A stretch of DNA of 32,970 bases from Candidatus Gastranaerophilales bacterium (GCA_944323265.1 CALURX010000022.1:1-32970), one strand, 5' to 3'. Shown: positions 1 through 8,248, counted from the first letter of the stretch. Numbers and translations: made by a program. Notes: generated by a model not told the origin, from the sequence alone.

Positions 1-207
1 TTTATTGTAGGATAAAAATACTTTGGTATTTGCATCTTGCTTCTTTTTGTTATTTTTTATTTGGACACTAGTGCGGTATACCGGAGGGTTCGGCTCTGGA
101 TATATTATAAAAACTATTTATGCCTTGATAACTGGCAATTGCATTTAATACGCTGCTCATATCTTTTATTATAATTTTAGTTCAGTTGTTTTTCAAGAGT
201 TGAAAAT

Positions 208-337
208 CTACGCCGCTTTCTTATCAATAAGTAAACTACCACTTTCCAAAATGCATTTTTTGTTTTGCGGTATATTCAACCTGTTCTTTAAAATCCCTAA
301 CAATTCTTCTTTTGTATATTGCATCATATAAGTCCAT
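208..337 (-). pseudogene. Nitroreductase N-terminal remnant, frameshifted
   Basis: A good ribosome site (AGGAGG, about 8 nt before the ATG at 337) opens a reading frame beginning MDLYDAIYKRRIVRDFKEQV, which matches the start of nitroreductase-family flavoproteins (M-x-L-x-x-A-I-x-x-R-R-x-x-R-x-F). The frame stops after 33 codons at 236. Shifting frame at the run of A residues restores a nitroreductase-like continuation (KKCILESG), then runs to a stop at 208. Nothing of the FMN-binding core follows, so only about 40 codons of a protein usually near 170-200 residues remain. A -10-like TATAAT lies at 359-364 on the same strand. I read it as a decayed gene fragment. Confidence 0.5.
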
Positions 338-439
338 CACACACCCTCCTATTTATAGATTATATAATAAACACGAAATTCTCATTGAATTGTCCCCCTA
401 AAAACGTAATCGGTCAGTAGGCAAGTTTTCGAATATAAT

Positions 440-492
440 AAAAAAGGGTAAAGCTGAAGCTTACCCTTTTTATACGGAGAAGGCGGGATTCG
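440..492 (-). repeat. Direct repeat copy 1: terminator plus tRNA-Ser 3' end
   Basis: These 53 bases match 629-682 except for one missing T. They hold the same hairpin terminator followed by the last 17 bases of the tRNA-Ser gene (acceptor 3' strand and part of the T arm). Identity stops abruptly at 492, where the full tRNA would continue. This is a truncated copy of the tRNA gene end, not a working tRNA. Confidence 0.85.
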
Positions 493-628
493 TGTCTTGC
501 TCGGTCGCGTTTAACGGGTCTGCGGTTGCCGACGGCAATGGCTCTGCCATTTTGTCGTCAAGCCTCCGCCCTCAGCTCCCTCGCGCAACCCGCGAGAAAG
601 CGGCTTCTCTTCTTTACCTTTCCAATAT
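493..628. other. GC-richer insert between the two direct repeats
   Basis: About 135 bases of clearly higher G+C than the flanks lie between the two copies of the tRNA-Ser end. The segment contains small hairpins (GCC-GAC-GGC near 528-536, TGGC-TCT-GCCA near 539-549). A 102-codon frame crosses it, but that frame reads through the repeat and antisense to the tRNA and murJ, so I do not call it a gene. The setting resembles the leftover of something inserted at a tRNA end. Confidence 0.4.
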
Positions 629-660
629 AAAAAAGGGTAAAGCTGAAGCTTACCCTTTTT
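629..660 (-). terminator. Rho-independent terminator after tRNA-Ser
   Basis: On the minus strand an AAAAAAGGGTAA arm and a TTACCCTTTTTT arm flank a GCT/AGC stem and tiny loop, ending in a T run. It lies 6 bases beyond the 3' end of tRNA-Ser, so it probably ends the cysS-spoIID-murJ-tRNA unit. Its symmetry would let it act in both directions. Confidence 0.8.
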
Positions 661-682
661 TATACGGAGAAGGCGGGATTCG
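629..682 (-). repeat. Direct repeat copy 2 (intact tRNA-Ser end and terminator)
   Basis: This is the partner of 440-492. Here the repeat is continuous with the complete tRNA-Ser gene, so it is the original and the other copy is the duplicate. Duplicated tRNA 3' ends are the usual trace of site-specific integration, although no integrase is visible in the window. Confidence 0.8.
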
Positions 683-751
683 AACCCGCGGAGGACTTAC
701 GCCCTCACAAATTTTCGAGATTTGCACCTTAAACCGCTCGGACACTTCTCC
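666..751 (-). tRNA. tRNA-Ser (anticodon CGA)
   Basis: The minus strand folds into an 86-nt class II tRNA. The acceptor GGAGAAG pairs with CTTCTCC, the anticodon stem CAAAT/ATTTG encloses the loop CTCGAAA (anticodon CGA, reading UCG), there is a long serine-type variable arm, and the T arm contains GTTCGAATC. The discriminator base is not followed by CCA, so CCA must be added after transcription. Its 5' end is only one base from the murJ stop codon, so it probably has to be cut out of the murJ transcript. Confidence 0.93.
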
Positions 752-752
752 A

Positions 753-2333
753 TTATCTTTTTATTCTATCCAACAGTTCCTTTGCATAATCCATCTTTAA
801 AATCAAGTTTAATACGGTATAAATGCCAAGGCAAGCTATCATAACTATTATAATTTTCGAGATTTCAAACACATATCTCGGAAGCTCTATCTTATCAAAC
901 TCAAAACCTATAAACCAGCAGACAGCAAATGTTATCACTCCTGCTATAAGCATTTTGGCAAAATTTATAAATAATGTTCGATAATCCAGACGTATTTTTT
1001 TATAAATAAATAATCCTAAAAATACCGCATTAAATAGGGTTACAAAAGTTGTCGATAAAGTAATCCCTGCAATTCCCATATCCAGTTTTAATATCAAAAG
1101 CCAATTCAAAAATGCCTTGAGAGCAATTGATGACATTGCAATAATAAACGGTGTTTTAGAATCATTAAACGCGTAATAAACTCTCGTAATTGAATCCCTG
1201 AAAACATAAGGAATTATTGAAAATGACAAATAACACAATGCTGCAGAAACCATCAATACAGCATTAGCATTAAATGCCCCGCGCTCAAATATAAGCGAAA
1301 TTCCGTCTTGCGCAAGCAGAAGAATTAATATTATCATTGGAAGCCCCGCAAAAAACAGAACACCGACCCCTTTATTAAAATACGTTTTTATTGATTCAAA
1401 ATTTCCCTCCCCTGCCAATCTGGAAAATATCGGAAACAGAGGAACAAGAAAAGCGGTGACAAGAATTCCAACAGGAAACTGGAAAATTCTGTTTGCAAAA
1501 ACAACCGAAGTCCAGGCTCCTTCCTTTAGTGTTGATGCGAAAAACATATCAATATAAATACTTATCTGCCCGATAGTAGAGCTTAAAATCGCAGGAAAAA
1601 GAAGCTCGCAGATATTTTTAAACTGCGGATTATTAACTACATCAAGATTTGGTTTAATCCTGTAACCGATCTGTCTTATTTTCGGAAACTGCACAATTAG
1701 CTGGCAAATGGCCCCTAAAGTTGTTGCCCCGGCAAGGACAACACCGGTTTTATCATTATGAACGAGTGATATTACGATTACAACAACAATGCTTAAAATC
1801 ATCGGCGAAAGGTTCGGCAGAATATATTGCTTGTGGCATATAAGCAAACCATAGAAAATGCCAATAATACCGCCTATAAGAATTATAGGCGACATAATCT
1901 TAAAATGCGCAGACGCAAGAGACACCAGCTCCGGCGAGCCGGCGGAGATTATTAATCCCATAATCTTATCTGCAAAAAAGAAGCCTAATATAGAGCAAAT
2001 TGCGAAAAATAAGAAAGATACTGTTAAAAACGTATTATACAGCTTATTTACATATTCATCCGGTTTAGAATCAAAATCAGGAATCAGCTTTGAAAATACT
2101 GCAACGGCTGCGCTGTGAAAAGGTCCTCCAACGCCTCCTAAAATAATTATAGCAAGAGAAGGTATCTGCAGAGCGTAAAAGTAAGCATCAGAGACCAAGG
2201 TTGCGCCGTAAAAATTTGCAACAACCATATCGCGCACAAATCCCATAAATTTGCTTGCAATAGTTACAAGTGCAATCAGCCAGGCGGCTTTCAGAACACT
2301 TGGAGTTTCATCTTTAGTTGTTGTTTGTTCCAT
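753..2333 (-). CDS. murJ: MurJ/MviN lipid II flippase
   Basis: This 526-residue polytopic membrane protein has hydrophobic segments along its whole length, in line with the 14-helix MOP-superfamily MurJ fold that flips lipid II to the outer face of the inner membrane for peptidoglycan synthesis. Family-like features are the N-terminal stretch around residues 14-45 (ASKFMGFVRDMVVANFYGA, with the conserved G-x-x-R-D region) and the central IYIDMFFAS and FPVGILVTAFLVPLFP segments. It overlaps the upstream spoIID-like gene by 20 bases, which suggests translational coupling, and ends one base before tRNA-Ser. Length and pattern are normal for MurJ. Wzx-type flippases are the alternative, but the FPVGI/P-x-F-S motif favours MurJ. 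Confidence 0.92.
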   Translation of the reverse strand: MEQTTTKDETPSVLKAAWLIALVTIASKFMGFVRDMVVANFYGATLVSDAYFYALQIPSLAIIILGGVGGPFHSAAVAVFSKLIPDFDSKPDEYVNKLYNTFLTVSFLFFAICSILGFFFADKIMGLIISAGSPELVSLASAHFKIMSPIILIGGIIGIFYGLLICHKQYILPNLSPMILSIVVVIVISLVHNDKTGVVLAGATTLGAICQLIVQFPKIRQIGYRIKPNLDVVNNPQFKNICELLFPAILSSTIGQISIYIDMFFASTLKEGAWTSVVFANRIFQFPVGILVTAFLVPLFPIFSRLAGEGNFESIKTYFNKGVGVLFFAGLPMIILILLLAQDGISLIFERGAFNANAVLMVSAALCYLSFSIIPYVFRDSITRVYYAFNDSKTPFIIAMSSIALKAFLNWLLILKLDMGIAGITLSTTFVTLFNAVFLGLFIYKKIRLDYRTLFINFAKMLIAGVITFAVCWFIGFEFDKIELPRYVFEISKIIIVMIACLGIYTVLNLILKMDYAKELLDRIKR

Positions 2334-3957
2334 ACTTTTCTACCAACTCTACATACAAAGTAACGGAGCGCCCTAAAGACGGCGGATAAAATACGATTGT
2401 ATTTTCACCATCTTCTATATATCTGGAAATATCAATCCTGAAATCTTTCTGGAAAATCATCTTTGTTACAGGAAATTCAAGCGCTTTACCGTTTATCATA
2501 ACAGCCAGCTTACCTGCTGTTGAATCTTTTATTACAATCTGAGCTCTGCCAATCGGCGCCCAGAAAGTCTGCTTAACCTCTTCTCCGCATACCGTAATCG
2601 GCGCAGTACCGAGATTAACATCTGTATAATAGTGTCTTATAATATTATAATAAGGCTGATTAAGCTTTGTTGCCATATATCCTGCGCCATACTGGCTCAT
2701 TCCGACTCCATGCCCGAAGCCTCCTCCTTTTATTACGATATCAGTAACATTACCATAACTATCCAGATTCTTTTCAATAATTATATTTGCACTCGGAAGC
2801 GAAATACCGTCTTTTTGGAATACTCTTCTTATAACAAGCTCTTTTGCAACCCTATAGCATCCCTTAGAGGTTAAAATTTCAAGCTCTATTGCTTTTCCGG
2901 AAGCACCCCTTTTCATAACCTTGATATCTTTAATTTTACCCAGCTCATCGCCCTGTTTGAAAGCAGGATGAATAAAACCTGTTTTAGATTGAGCAACAAG
3001 GGTCGATTTCAAAACATTTTCAAGTTCGCCGACTGCCCACTCCTTTTCCCATCTATAATACGGTGATTCTATATCAAAAGAAGGGACTTTATCCTCATAA
3101 AACTCTCTAGCCTTTTCCTCTTCATCCAGTTTTGGAAATTCAGACTTATCCGGTACTGCAACCAGATACGGCTTACTTATTGATGGAAACATCTTAGTAT
3201 TTGGATCAGAAAAGGCATTGGAATAACTTTCTGTATATCCTCCGGCAGTTGAGCTATATAGAGCCAAAATCGGTTCATTATCATATAAAGCAACAATACC
3301 GTCAGTTTCCATTACAGCGCGAGTAGCCAAATCGTCTTCCGTATTTACGCCGTAGTAAACCTGGCTTGCTACGCTATCGACAACATCAAACTCATCATAA
3401 GCCTTGGTTCTGTTTGAAAGAACATAGTTTCTTGCTGCAACTGCCTGCGCTTTTAATGCTTCCAACCCGAACCTTACAGGCATTTCATTAGGCACAACGC
3501 CTTTTAGATATTCTTGAACCTCTACAAGGTTAATCAAATAAAAGCCTTTTTTATCAGGCTTTTGTACAAACTCAAAAGCTCCATGATACATAGCAGGCTT
3601 GCCTTTTCGGGTTAAATCTTTTACCCCCAGAACTCCCTGAGGACAAACGATTACAAAATCCCGAACAGTAATGCTTTTGTTGTTCGCAGAAATTTCTAAC
3701 CCTGTGATACCGTTTTTTACGGTTAATTCTTTCTCTGCAGGCAGCTGAGCTACGATTTTGCGGGTTTCTTTATCACAAATATCGCAATCTGCCGTTCCGT
3801 ATACCGTAATTTCCTGTTTCAAAACATTTTGAAACTTATTATCCGTAAGCCCAACCCTTACTACATTATATTCACTAGCTGCAAACCCGCAATTTCCTGC
3901 GAATAAAAGCAGCCCTAGGAGTAAAGCGCTAAAAAACTTATTTATTTTAATTCCCAA
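2314..3957 (-). CDS. SpoIID/LytB-domain peptidoglycan hydrolase-like protein
   Basis: The 547-residue protein starts with a signal peptide (hydrophobic residues 9-27, ending near AASEYN), so it is exported. The SpoIID signature lies at about residues 146-182: VQEYLKGVVPNEMP followed by EALKAQAVAARNYVLS. Glu158 sits where SpoIID has its catalytic acid. Further family blocks are ALYSSTAGGYTES (near 232) and GGGFGHGVGMSQYGAGYMA (near 412). SpoIID enzymes are lytic transglycosylases that cut glycan strands lacking stem peptides. In a non-spore-former the role is likely wall remodelling. The C-terminal ~70 residues look like a beta-rich add-on. It overlaps cysS by 16 and murJ by 20 bases, tying it to lipid II export. 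Confidence 0.85.
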   Translation of the reverse strand: MGIKINKFFSALLLGLLLFAGNCGFAASEYNVVRVGLTDNKFQNVLKQEITVYGTADCDICDKETRKIVAQLPAEKELTVKNGITGLEISANNKSITVRDFVIVCPQGVLGVKDLTRKGKPAMYHGAFEFVQKPDKKGFYLINLVEVQEYLKGVVPNEMPVRFGLEALKAQAVAARNYVLSNRTKAYDEFDVVDSVASQVYYGVNTEDDLATRAVMETDGIVALYDNEPILALYSSTAGGYTESYSNAFSDPNTKMFPSISKPYLVAVPDKSEFPKLDEEEKAREFYEDKVPSFDIESPYYRWEKEWAVGELENVLKSTLVAQSKTGFIHPAFKQGDELGKIKDIKVMKRGASGKAIELEILTSKGCYRVAKELVIRRVFQKDGISLPSANIIIEKNLDSYGNVTDIVIKGGGFGHGVGMSQYGAGYMATKLNQPYYNIIRHYYTDVNLGTAPITVCGEEVKQTFWAPIGRAQIVIKDSTAGKLAVMINGKALEFPVTKMIFQKDFRIDISRYIEDGENTIVFYPPSLGRSVTLYVELVEKYGTNNN

Positions 3958-5315
3958 GTCGTACCTTCCTTGGAATCCTTTAGTACAATTCCAACATTAT
4001 CAAGAGCAACACGGATTTTATCTGCAATATCCCAGTTCTTTTCTGCTCTTGCCTTCTTTCTCTTCTCTATAATCTCATCCATTGACGAGAAATTCTCTCC
4101 AAGCTCTGCACTTATTTCACCTAGTTTTTGTTTAAGTTCTTCATCACTTAACTTAGCTTTTTCAAAAGTAAAACCAAGAGTTGCTGCCAAATAATGCAGA
4201 AGTGTAAACGCATAAGGGACATCTTTATTTGCTTTGTTTGTTAAATCAAATAAAACGGCAAGCGCCTTTGAGGTATTTAAATCGTCATCCATCGCGTCAA
4301 CAAACTCTTTATATTCATCAAACTCTTTCAGATTCAAAGTTTCATCCAAAGGAGTTTGTTTTGCATTAAGCATTCTCTTAACACCATTTGCAGCAGCCTG
4401 GAGAGCTTCATCAGAAAATTCCACAGGCATTCTGTAATGATTTGTTAAAATAAAGAATCTTATTGTATTAGCATCATAATTTTTTAATAAATCATCAATA
4501 GTCAAAAAGTTTCCCAACGATTTTGACATTTTTTCTTTATTAATTGTTACAAAACCGTTATGAAGCCAATAATTTACGAACTTGCATCCGTTTGCACATT
4601 CAGACTGGGCAATCTCATTTTCATGATGAGGGAAAATCAAATCTGCACCGCCTGCGTGTATATCAATAGTTTTTCCAAGATATTTTCTGCTCATAGCAGA
4701 GCATTCAATGTGCCATCCCGGACGACCTACACCCCAAGGGGAGTTATATCCGAACTTTTCATCTTTTTTCCATAGCGCAAAATCAAGCGGATCCTCTTTT
4801 AACTCGCCGACCTCAATTCTTGCTCCGCTTTCAAGCTGGTCTATAGGCTGTTTTGATAAATATCCATATTTAGGAAATTTTTTAACCCTAAAATACACAT
4901 CTCCGCCTGCTTCATAAGCATAACCCTTATTTATCAAATCTTTAGTTATAGCAATCATTTCTCCTAAAGTCTTTGTTGCAAAAGGTTCTATATCCGGTTT
5001 TAAGTTATTGAGCGCTTTCATGCTTTCTGTAAACTTTTTATACCAGAAAGTTGAAACCTCTTCCGGAGTTTTACCCTCTTTTTCCGCTTTTTTAAGGATT
5101 TTATCATCAACATCAGTAACGTTACGGCAATACGTAACATCATATCCTTTAAACTTTAAGTATCTGTATAGAACATCCCAGGTTATATAGCATCTTGCAT
5201 GGCCTAAGTGTGCGTTATCATACACAGTAGGGCCGCATACATACATTTTAACTTTATTTTCTTCTATAGGTATAAACTCTTCAATCTGATTTGTATAAGA
5301 ATTGTGTAGTTTCAT
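3942..5315 (-). CDS. cysS: Cysteinyl-tRNA synthetase
   Basis: This 457-residue class I synthetase charges tRNA-Cys in the cytoplasm. The HIGH-type motif is AHLGHAR (H36-L-G-H39), preceded by the zinc ligand Cys27 in VCGPTVYDNAH. The zinc site continues in WHIECSAM and HAGGADLIFPHHENE, and the KMSKSLGN loop is intact. The C-terminal helical domain and tail are present, and the length matches the usual 455-465 residues. It is first in the minus-strand unit cysS-spoIID-murJ-tRNA-Ser and overlaps the next gene by 16 bases. A GGGGAG ribosome site lies before the ATG. Confidence 0.97.
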   Translation of the reverse strand: MKLHNSYTNQIEEFIPIEENKVKMYVCGPTVYDNAHLGHARCYITWDVLYRYLKFKGYDVTYCRNVTDVDDKILKKAEKEGKTPEEVSTFWYKKFTESMKALNNLKPDIEPFATKTLGEMIAITKDLINKGYAYEAGGDVYFRVKKFPKYGYLSKQPIDQLESGARIEVGELKEDPLDFALWKKDEKFGYNSPWGVGRPGWHIECSAMSRKYLGKTIDIHAGGADLIFPHHENEIAQSECANGCKFVNYWLHNGFVTINKEKMSKSLGNFLTIDDLLKNYDANTIRFFILTNHYRMPVEFSDEALQAAANGVKRMLNAKQTPLDETLNLKEFDEYKEFVDAMDDDLNTSKALAVLFDLTNKANKDVPYAFTLLHYLAATLGFTFEKAKLSDEELKQKLGEISAELGENFSSMDEIIEKRKKARAEKNWDIADKIRVALDNVGIVLKDSKEGTTWELK

Positions 5316-5337
5316 AAAAAATCGCTCCCCGACGAAA

Positions 5338-5366
5338 ATTTTATAACAAACAGAATCCTTTGTCTA
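5338..5366 (-). promoter_or_regulatory. Promoter of the cysS-spoIID-murJ unit
   Basis: Reading the minus strand, TAGACA (5361-5366) is followed by a 17-base spacer and TAAAAT (5338-5343), about 22 bases before the cysS ATG. It fits in the 54-base gap after the preceding gene's stop, so cysS can be expressed on its own. Confidence 0.5.
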
Positions 5367-5369
5367 TTC

Positions 5370-7223
5370 CTAAGCTTTATGAGATTCTCTATTTTGAGAT
5401 GCTGCCATCATCTTTGCGTGTGTCTTACGCGTATTTGAATATGTAAGCAAAGGTATCAGACAGCCCAGTATGACAGGAGAAATTATAAATGTGGAAAGAA
5501 CTCCCGGTAAAGAATTTAAACCGCGTGCTACTGTTGCTATTTTATTTTTCTTAATATCAACAGCACTTTGCATCAATTCCGTAATTAATTTATTTCCGTT
5601 TTCACCTTCAAGTTTTTCAACAAAGGAAATAATTTTTTTATTCTTATCAGCGCGATTCATGCCTTTTAATGATTCCAGCTTAAATGTCGAATCATTAAAT
5701 ACTTTATCTGCATTTTCGGATTTTGATAAAATCTTTTCCAAATCTCCGCCCTTATTATTAACATAGTGACAGAAATTCATCATTTTTTCTTTTGAATTTA
5801 TATTTCCATAAAGAGCTTCTAATTCAGCATTAGTAAAGACTTTTAAATCACTGAAAGGATTCAAGACATCCAGAGTTTTTCTAAAGAAATTCTTGTTTTC
5901 TGAAGCTTTGTTTGTAAGTATAAATCCTTGATGATTTTCATAAGAGTTTACAATCAACTTAGTCAATATCGGAACGGCAAATACAACTGACAGAGAAGAA
6001 ATAGAATCTCTCAATAAAATTTCGTGGATTTCAGACATATCTTTCTTGCCATTCTCGTCAACAATAGCTCTGTCATAAGCTCTTAAGCCTCTTGGAAGAA
6101 GAAGCCCGAATAATGATAGACAAGCGAAAGTTGCAGGTGAAAAATTATATCCGCTATACTCAAATTCTGCTTGAATCCACTCAGGAACCTTTTTTGTGAA
6201 AAATTCACCAATTTTTGCAATAGGTCCGCCAGAATTAATACCTCGGCCTTTAAACGAAGGGTTCTGTTTGTTTTGAGCATCTTTACCTTTTTTTGCTTCT
6301 ACAAGATGTTTTGCACCAGGTGCAACATCATTTGGTGCATATATTTTAGGCAAAACAGAGAGGCCGCCTAAAGTTACGGCTATATTTGCAACATTTGTCA
6401 TAAAGCGCTTTGTCGCAAAATTATTTTTAATATTCTCTGCTGCCTTCTCATCAACAAGAGCAAAGTCCTTATTATTGTATATTGCATCATTGCCGAAATC
6501 TTTGATTGCCTTTAAAACATCGCCGGCAGCAAACAATTTTTTGTCTTCACCTACTTTTAACTTGCACAAGTCATCCAATTCGGTTGAATTTTCTACCATT
6601 TTTTCATTCAACCTATCAAGAATTTTTTTATAAGAAGCGGCACTAGCCTTTTTATCTTTTGAATCGAAGGTTTTAAATTCAGATAATATATAATTAATTG
6701 TCTCATCAGCTTTTTTATCATTTGGTATTGTCTCTTTATAGATATTACCAATGCTGTATTTATAAAATTCTTCTTTGAATTTTTCTTTGTCAGCTTTTAT
6801 TGACTTATCAAATTCCGGAGATTTTATCATATTCTTTAAGTTATCTCCCATCCTTTTAATAAGTCTTGTATTTGTATTTGTAGAAAGACAGAATTTTCTG
6901 GTAAACCACAAAACTGCAGGCGCAACCGCAATCATAAACGGTCCGGTAAGTCCTTCACGTCCTAAAACTTCCAAGCCTTCCTGAACATTATATTCCCCTG
7001 TAACCTCTTTATCTCTGTGAAATCCGGTAAGTACACGAGGCAAGGTCATACCAAGACCATCCTGAATCAAGAAAGAGAGAAGGTATCCCTTATTCTCAAT
7101 TCCTTGCATAACTGTACCTGAGGCACCTAAAGCCCACATTCCGAATGACTTAAAGGAAGGATTCTGTTTTCTTTGGCTATGATTTTGATTCGGAGTTTGA
7201 GCGTTGATACTTGTAATTTTCAA
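5370..7223 (-). CDS. Unknown membrane protein with duplicated FK-motif module
   Basis: I do not recognise this protein (617 residues from a TTG start). I chose TTG at 7223 because AGGG lies 8 bases before it; the same frame opens at another TTG at 7244 without a ribosome site. The heptapeptide KQNPSFK occurs twice, exactly 300 residues apart (about 19-25 and 319-325). Each copy is followed by a similar module: a hydrophobic stretch with LPR (61-63 and 376-378), a polar loop, a Glu...Arg-Glu/Asp helix (EVLGREGLTGP, EILLRDSISS) and another hydrophobic helix. A lysine-rich helical region separates the modules, and a C-terminal membrane segment ends the protein. The gene at 23809 has the same layout. 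Function unknown; probably membrane-bound. Confidence 0.75.
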   Translation of the reverse strand: MKITSINAQTPNQNHSQRKQNPSFKSFGMWALGASGTVMQGIENKGYLLSFLIQDGLGMTLPRVLTGFHRDKEVTGEYNVQEGLEVLGREGLTGPFMIAVAPAVLWFTRKFCLSTNTNTRLIKRMGDNLKNMIKSPEFDKSIKADKEKFKEEFYKYSIGNIYKETIPNDKKADETINYILSEFKTFDSKDKKASAASYKKILDRLNEKMVENSTELDDLCKLKVGEDKKLFAAGDVLKAIKDFGNDAIYNNKDFALVDEKAAENIKNNFATKRFMTNVANIAVTLGGLSVLPKIYAPNDVAPGAKHLVEAKKGKDAQNKQNPSFKGRGINSGGPIAKIGEFFTKKVPEWIQAEFEYSGYNFSPATFACLSLFGLLLPRGLRAYDRAIVDENGKKDMSEIHEILLRDSISSLSVVFAVPILTKLIVNSYENHQGFILTNKASENKNFFRKTLDVLNPFSDLKVFTNAELEALYGNINSKEKMMNFCHYVNNKGGDLEKILSKSENADKVFNDSTFKLESLKGMNRADKNKKIISFVEKLEGENGNKLITELMQSAVDIKKNKIATVARGLNSLPGVLSTFIISPVILGCLIPLLTYSNTRKTHAKMMAASQNRESHKA

Positions 7224-7246
7224 TATTCTATCCCTACATTTCAACT

Positions 7247-7293
7247 TAGTGTAATTCTTACACTATTATACAGATATACGCTAAATCCCACAA
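7247..7293 (-). promoter_or_regulatory. Promoter with palindrome at the transcription start
   Basis: On the minus strand, TTGTGG (7288-7293), a 17-base spacer and a perfect TATAAT (7265-7270) form a promoter for the unknown gene at 5370-7223. Directly after the -10 box is the perfect inverted repeat TAGTGTAA-TTC-TTACACTA (7247-7265), covering the expected start site. It could be a repressor operator or a 5' hairpin in the mRNA. Confidence 0.6.
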
Positions 7294-7363
7294 GATATAG
7301 TATATATCTTTTTAAAAAAAGTTTACATTATAAGGTCTTCAAACTCCAAAATATAGTTTTATA

Positions 7364-7900
7364 TTATGATGCAGGGCCTTCTGATACAATATATTCTTTT
7401 TCTATCCCTTGTGCATCAAGTATAAAATCACATAATTCTCTTACGGCACCTTTCCCACCCGGATATGAGGATTTAAAATTACATATTTCCCGAACTTCTT
7501 TAACTGCATCAGCAGGACAGCAGGCGAGCCCAACTTTTTCCAAGATACAAACATCGGGCAGATCGTCGCCCATATAGGATATGTTCTCATATGTAAGATT
7601 ATACTTTTCCATTAATTCTTCAAGAGCAGGAAGCTTGTATTTTCTGCCTTGATATAACTCTGTAAAATTAAGATTCTTAGCTCTATGCTCAACCGTTCCG
7701 TTATGCCTTGCAGTAATTATAGCTGTAATAAAGCCGGATTTATTCATTCTGACGATACCGTGTCCGTCTTTTGCATTGAAAGTCTTATATTCCACGCCAT
7801 TTTCGTCATAAGTAATACTGCCGTCTGTCATTACACCATCAACATCAAAAGCCAAAAGCTTAATCTTTTTTGCAGCATCAATTGCACTCTCTTTTTTCAT
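7364..7900 (-). CDS. kdsC: KDO-8-phosphate phosphatase (HAD family)
   Basis: This 178-residue small HAD phosphatase has the KdsC arrangement. LLAFDVDGVMTDGSI carries the nucleophile and acid/base aspartates (Asp19, Asp21), ITARHNGTVEHRAKNL follows, and the C-terminal metal site is ISYMGDDLPD. The GGKGAVRE segment near residue 148 is typical of KdsC. The enzyme removes phosphate from 3-deoxy-D-manno-octulosonate 8-phosphate, giving KDO for the lipopolysaccharide core, so the cell should build an LPS-type outer membrane. No other KDO gene is adjacent. The related phosphatase of sialic/nonulosonic acid synthesis is a possible alternative. A GGAGG ribosome site precedes the ATG. Confidence 0.9.
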   Translation of the reverse strand: MKKESAIDAAKKIKLLAFDVDGVMTDGSITYDENGVEYKTFNAKDGHGIVRMNKSGFITAIITARHNGTVEHRAKNLNFTELYQGRKYKLPALEELMEKYNLTYENISYMGDDLPDVCILEKVGLACCPADAVKEVREICNFKSSYPGGKGAVRELCDFILDAQGIEKEYIVSEGPAS

Positions 7901-7923
7901 ATAATAAACCTCCAGATATTTTG

Positions 7924-7954
7924 ATTATAACACAAATTAATTAAGTGCAGTCAA
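7924..7954 (-). promoter_or_regulatory. Promoter of kdsC
   Basis: Minus-strand TTGACT (7949-7954), a long 19-base spacer and TATAAT (7924-7929) with an upstream TG (TGTTATAAT, extended -10). The extended -10 may make up for the long spacing. It lies 23 bases before the kdsC start. Confidence 0.55.
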
Positions 7955-8248
7955 TAACTCTAAAACGTTTTGAGTTTTTAGCCTGTAGGTCAGGCATTGC
8001 CAGACTATTGCAACAAAAAATTTGTATCAGGCTTTTTTTTATAAAACCCCTGTCACAGCGGGAAAATCTTTGATTTTCGCGGCAGTCCATTTTTTTAACT
8101 TTGACTTATCGTGTGCATAGGTTACTATTCTTCATCTGTTTTGATTCTTCCCAGTCACCCTCTGCAGACCTTGCTCCCGGCTGGCTGCACCAGGCGCTTT
8201 TTAATCCATTTACCCTCTTAGTCACTCAGTCACTAAACCAATATCCCC
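7955..8248. other. Intergenic stretch with imperfect palindromes
   Basis: I see no gene here. It contains an imperfect inverted repeat at about 7986-8006 (TAGGTCAGGCA against TGCCAGACTA), a CAGGC plus T8 stretch at 8028-8040 that could act as a plus-strand terminator, a perfect palindrome GAAAATC-TTT-GATTTTC at 8062-8078 flanked by GC-rich bases, and a GC-rich patch at 8155-8200. A shorter version of the ATCTTTGAT palindrome recurs at 21449-21463. The palindromes may end flagellin transcription, but none has a convincing T run on the minus strand. Confidence 0.4.

Noticed and set aside
68-160. A 30-codon minus-strand frame (starting MSSVLNAIASYQG)
   Set aside because: It has no ribosome site or recognisable family and sits in a decayed region; too short to support.
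492-800. A 102-codon plus-strand frame
   Set aside because: It runs through the direct repeat, antisense to tRNA-Ser and the end of murJ; start and composition do not support a gene.
7291-7318. AT hairpin AAGATATA-GTA-TATATCTT followed by T5 on the plus strand
   Set aside because: No plus-strand gene needs a terminator here and on the minus strand it lacks a T run; it overlaps the promoter -35 region and may be chance in AT-rich DNA.
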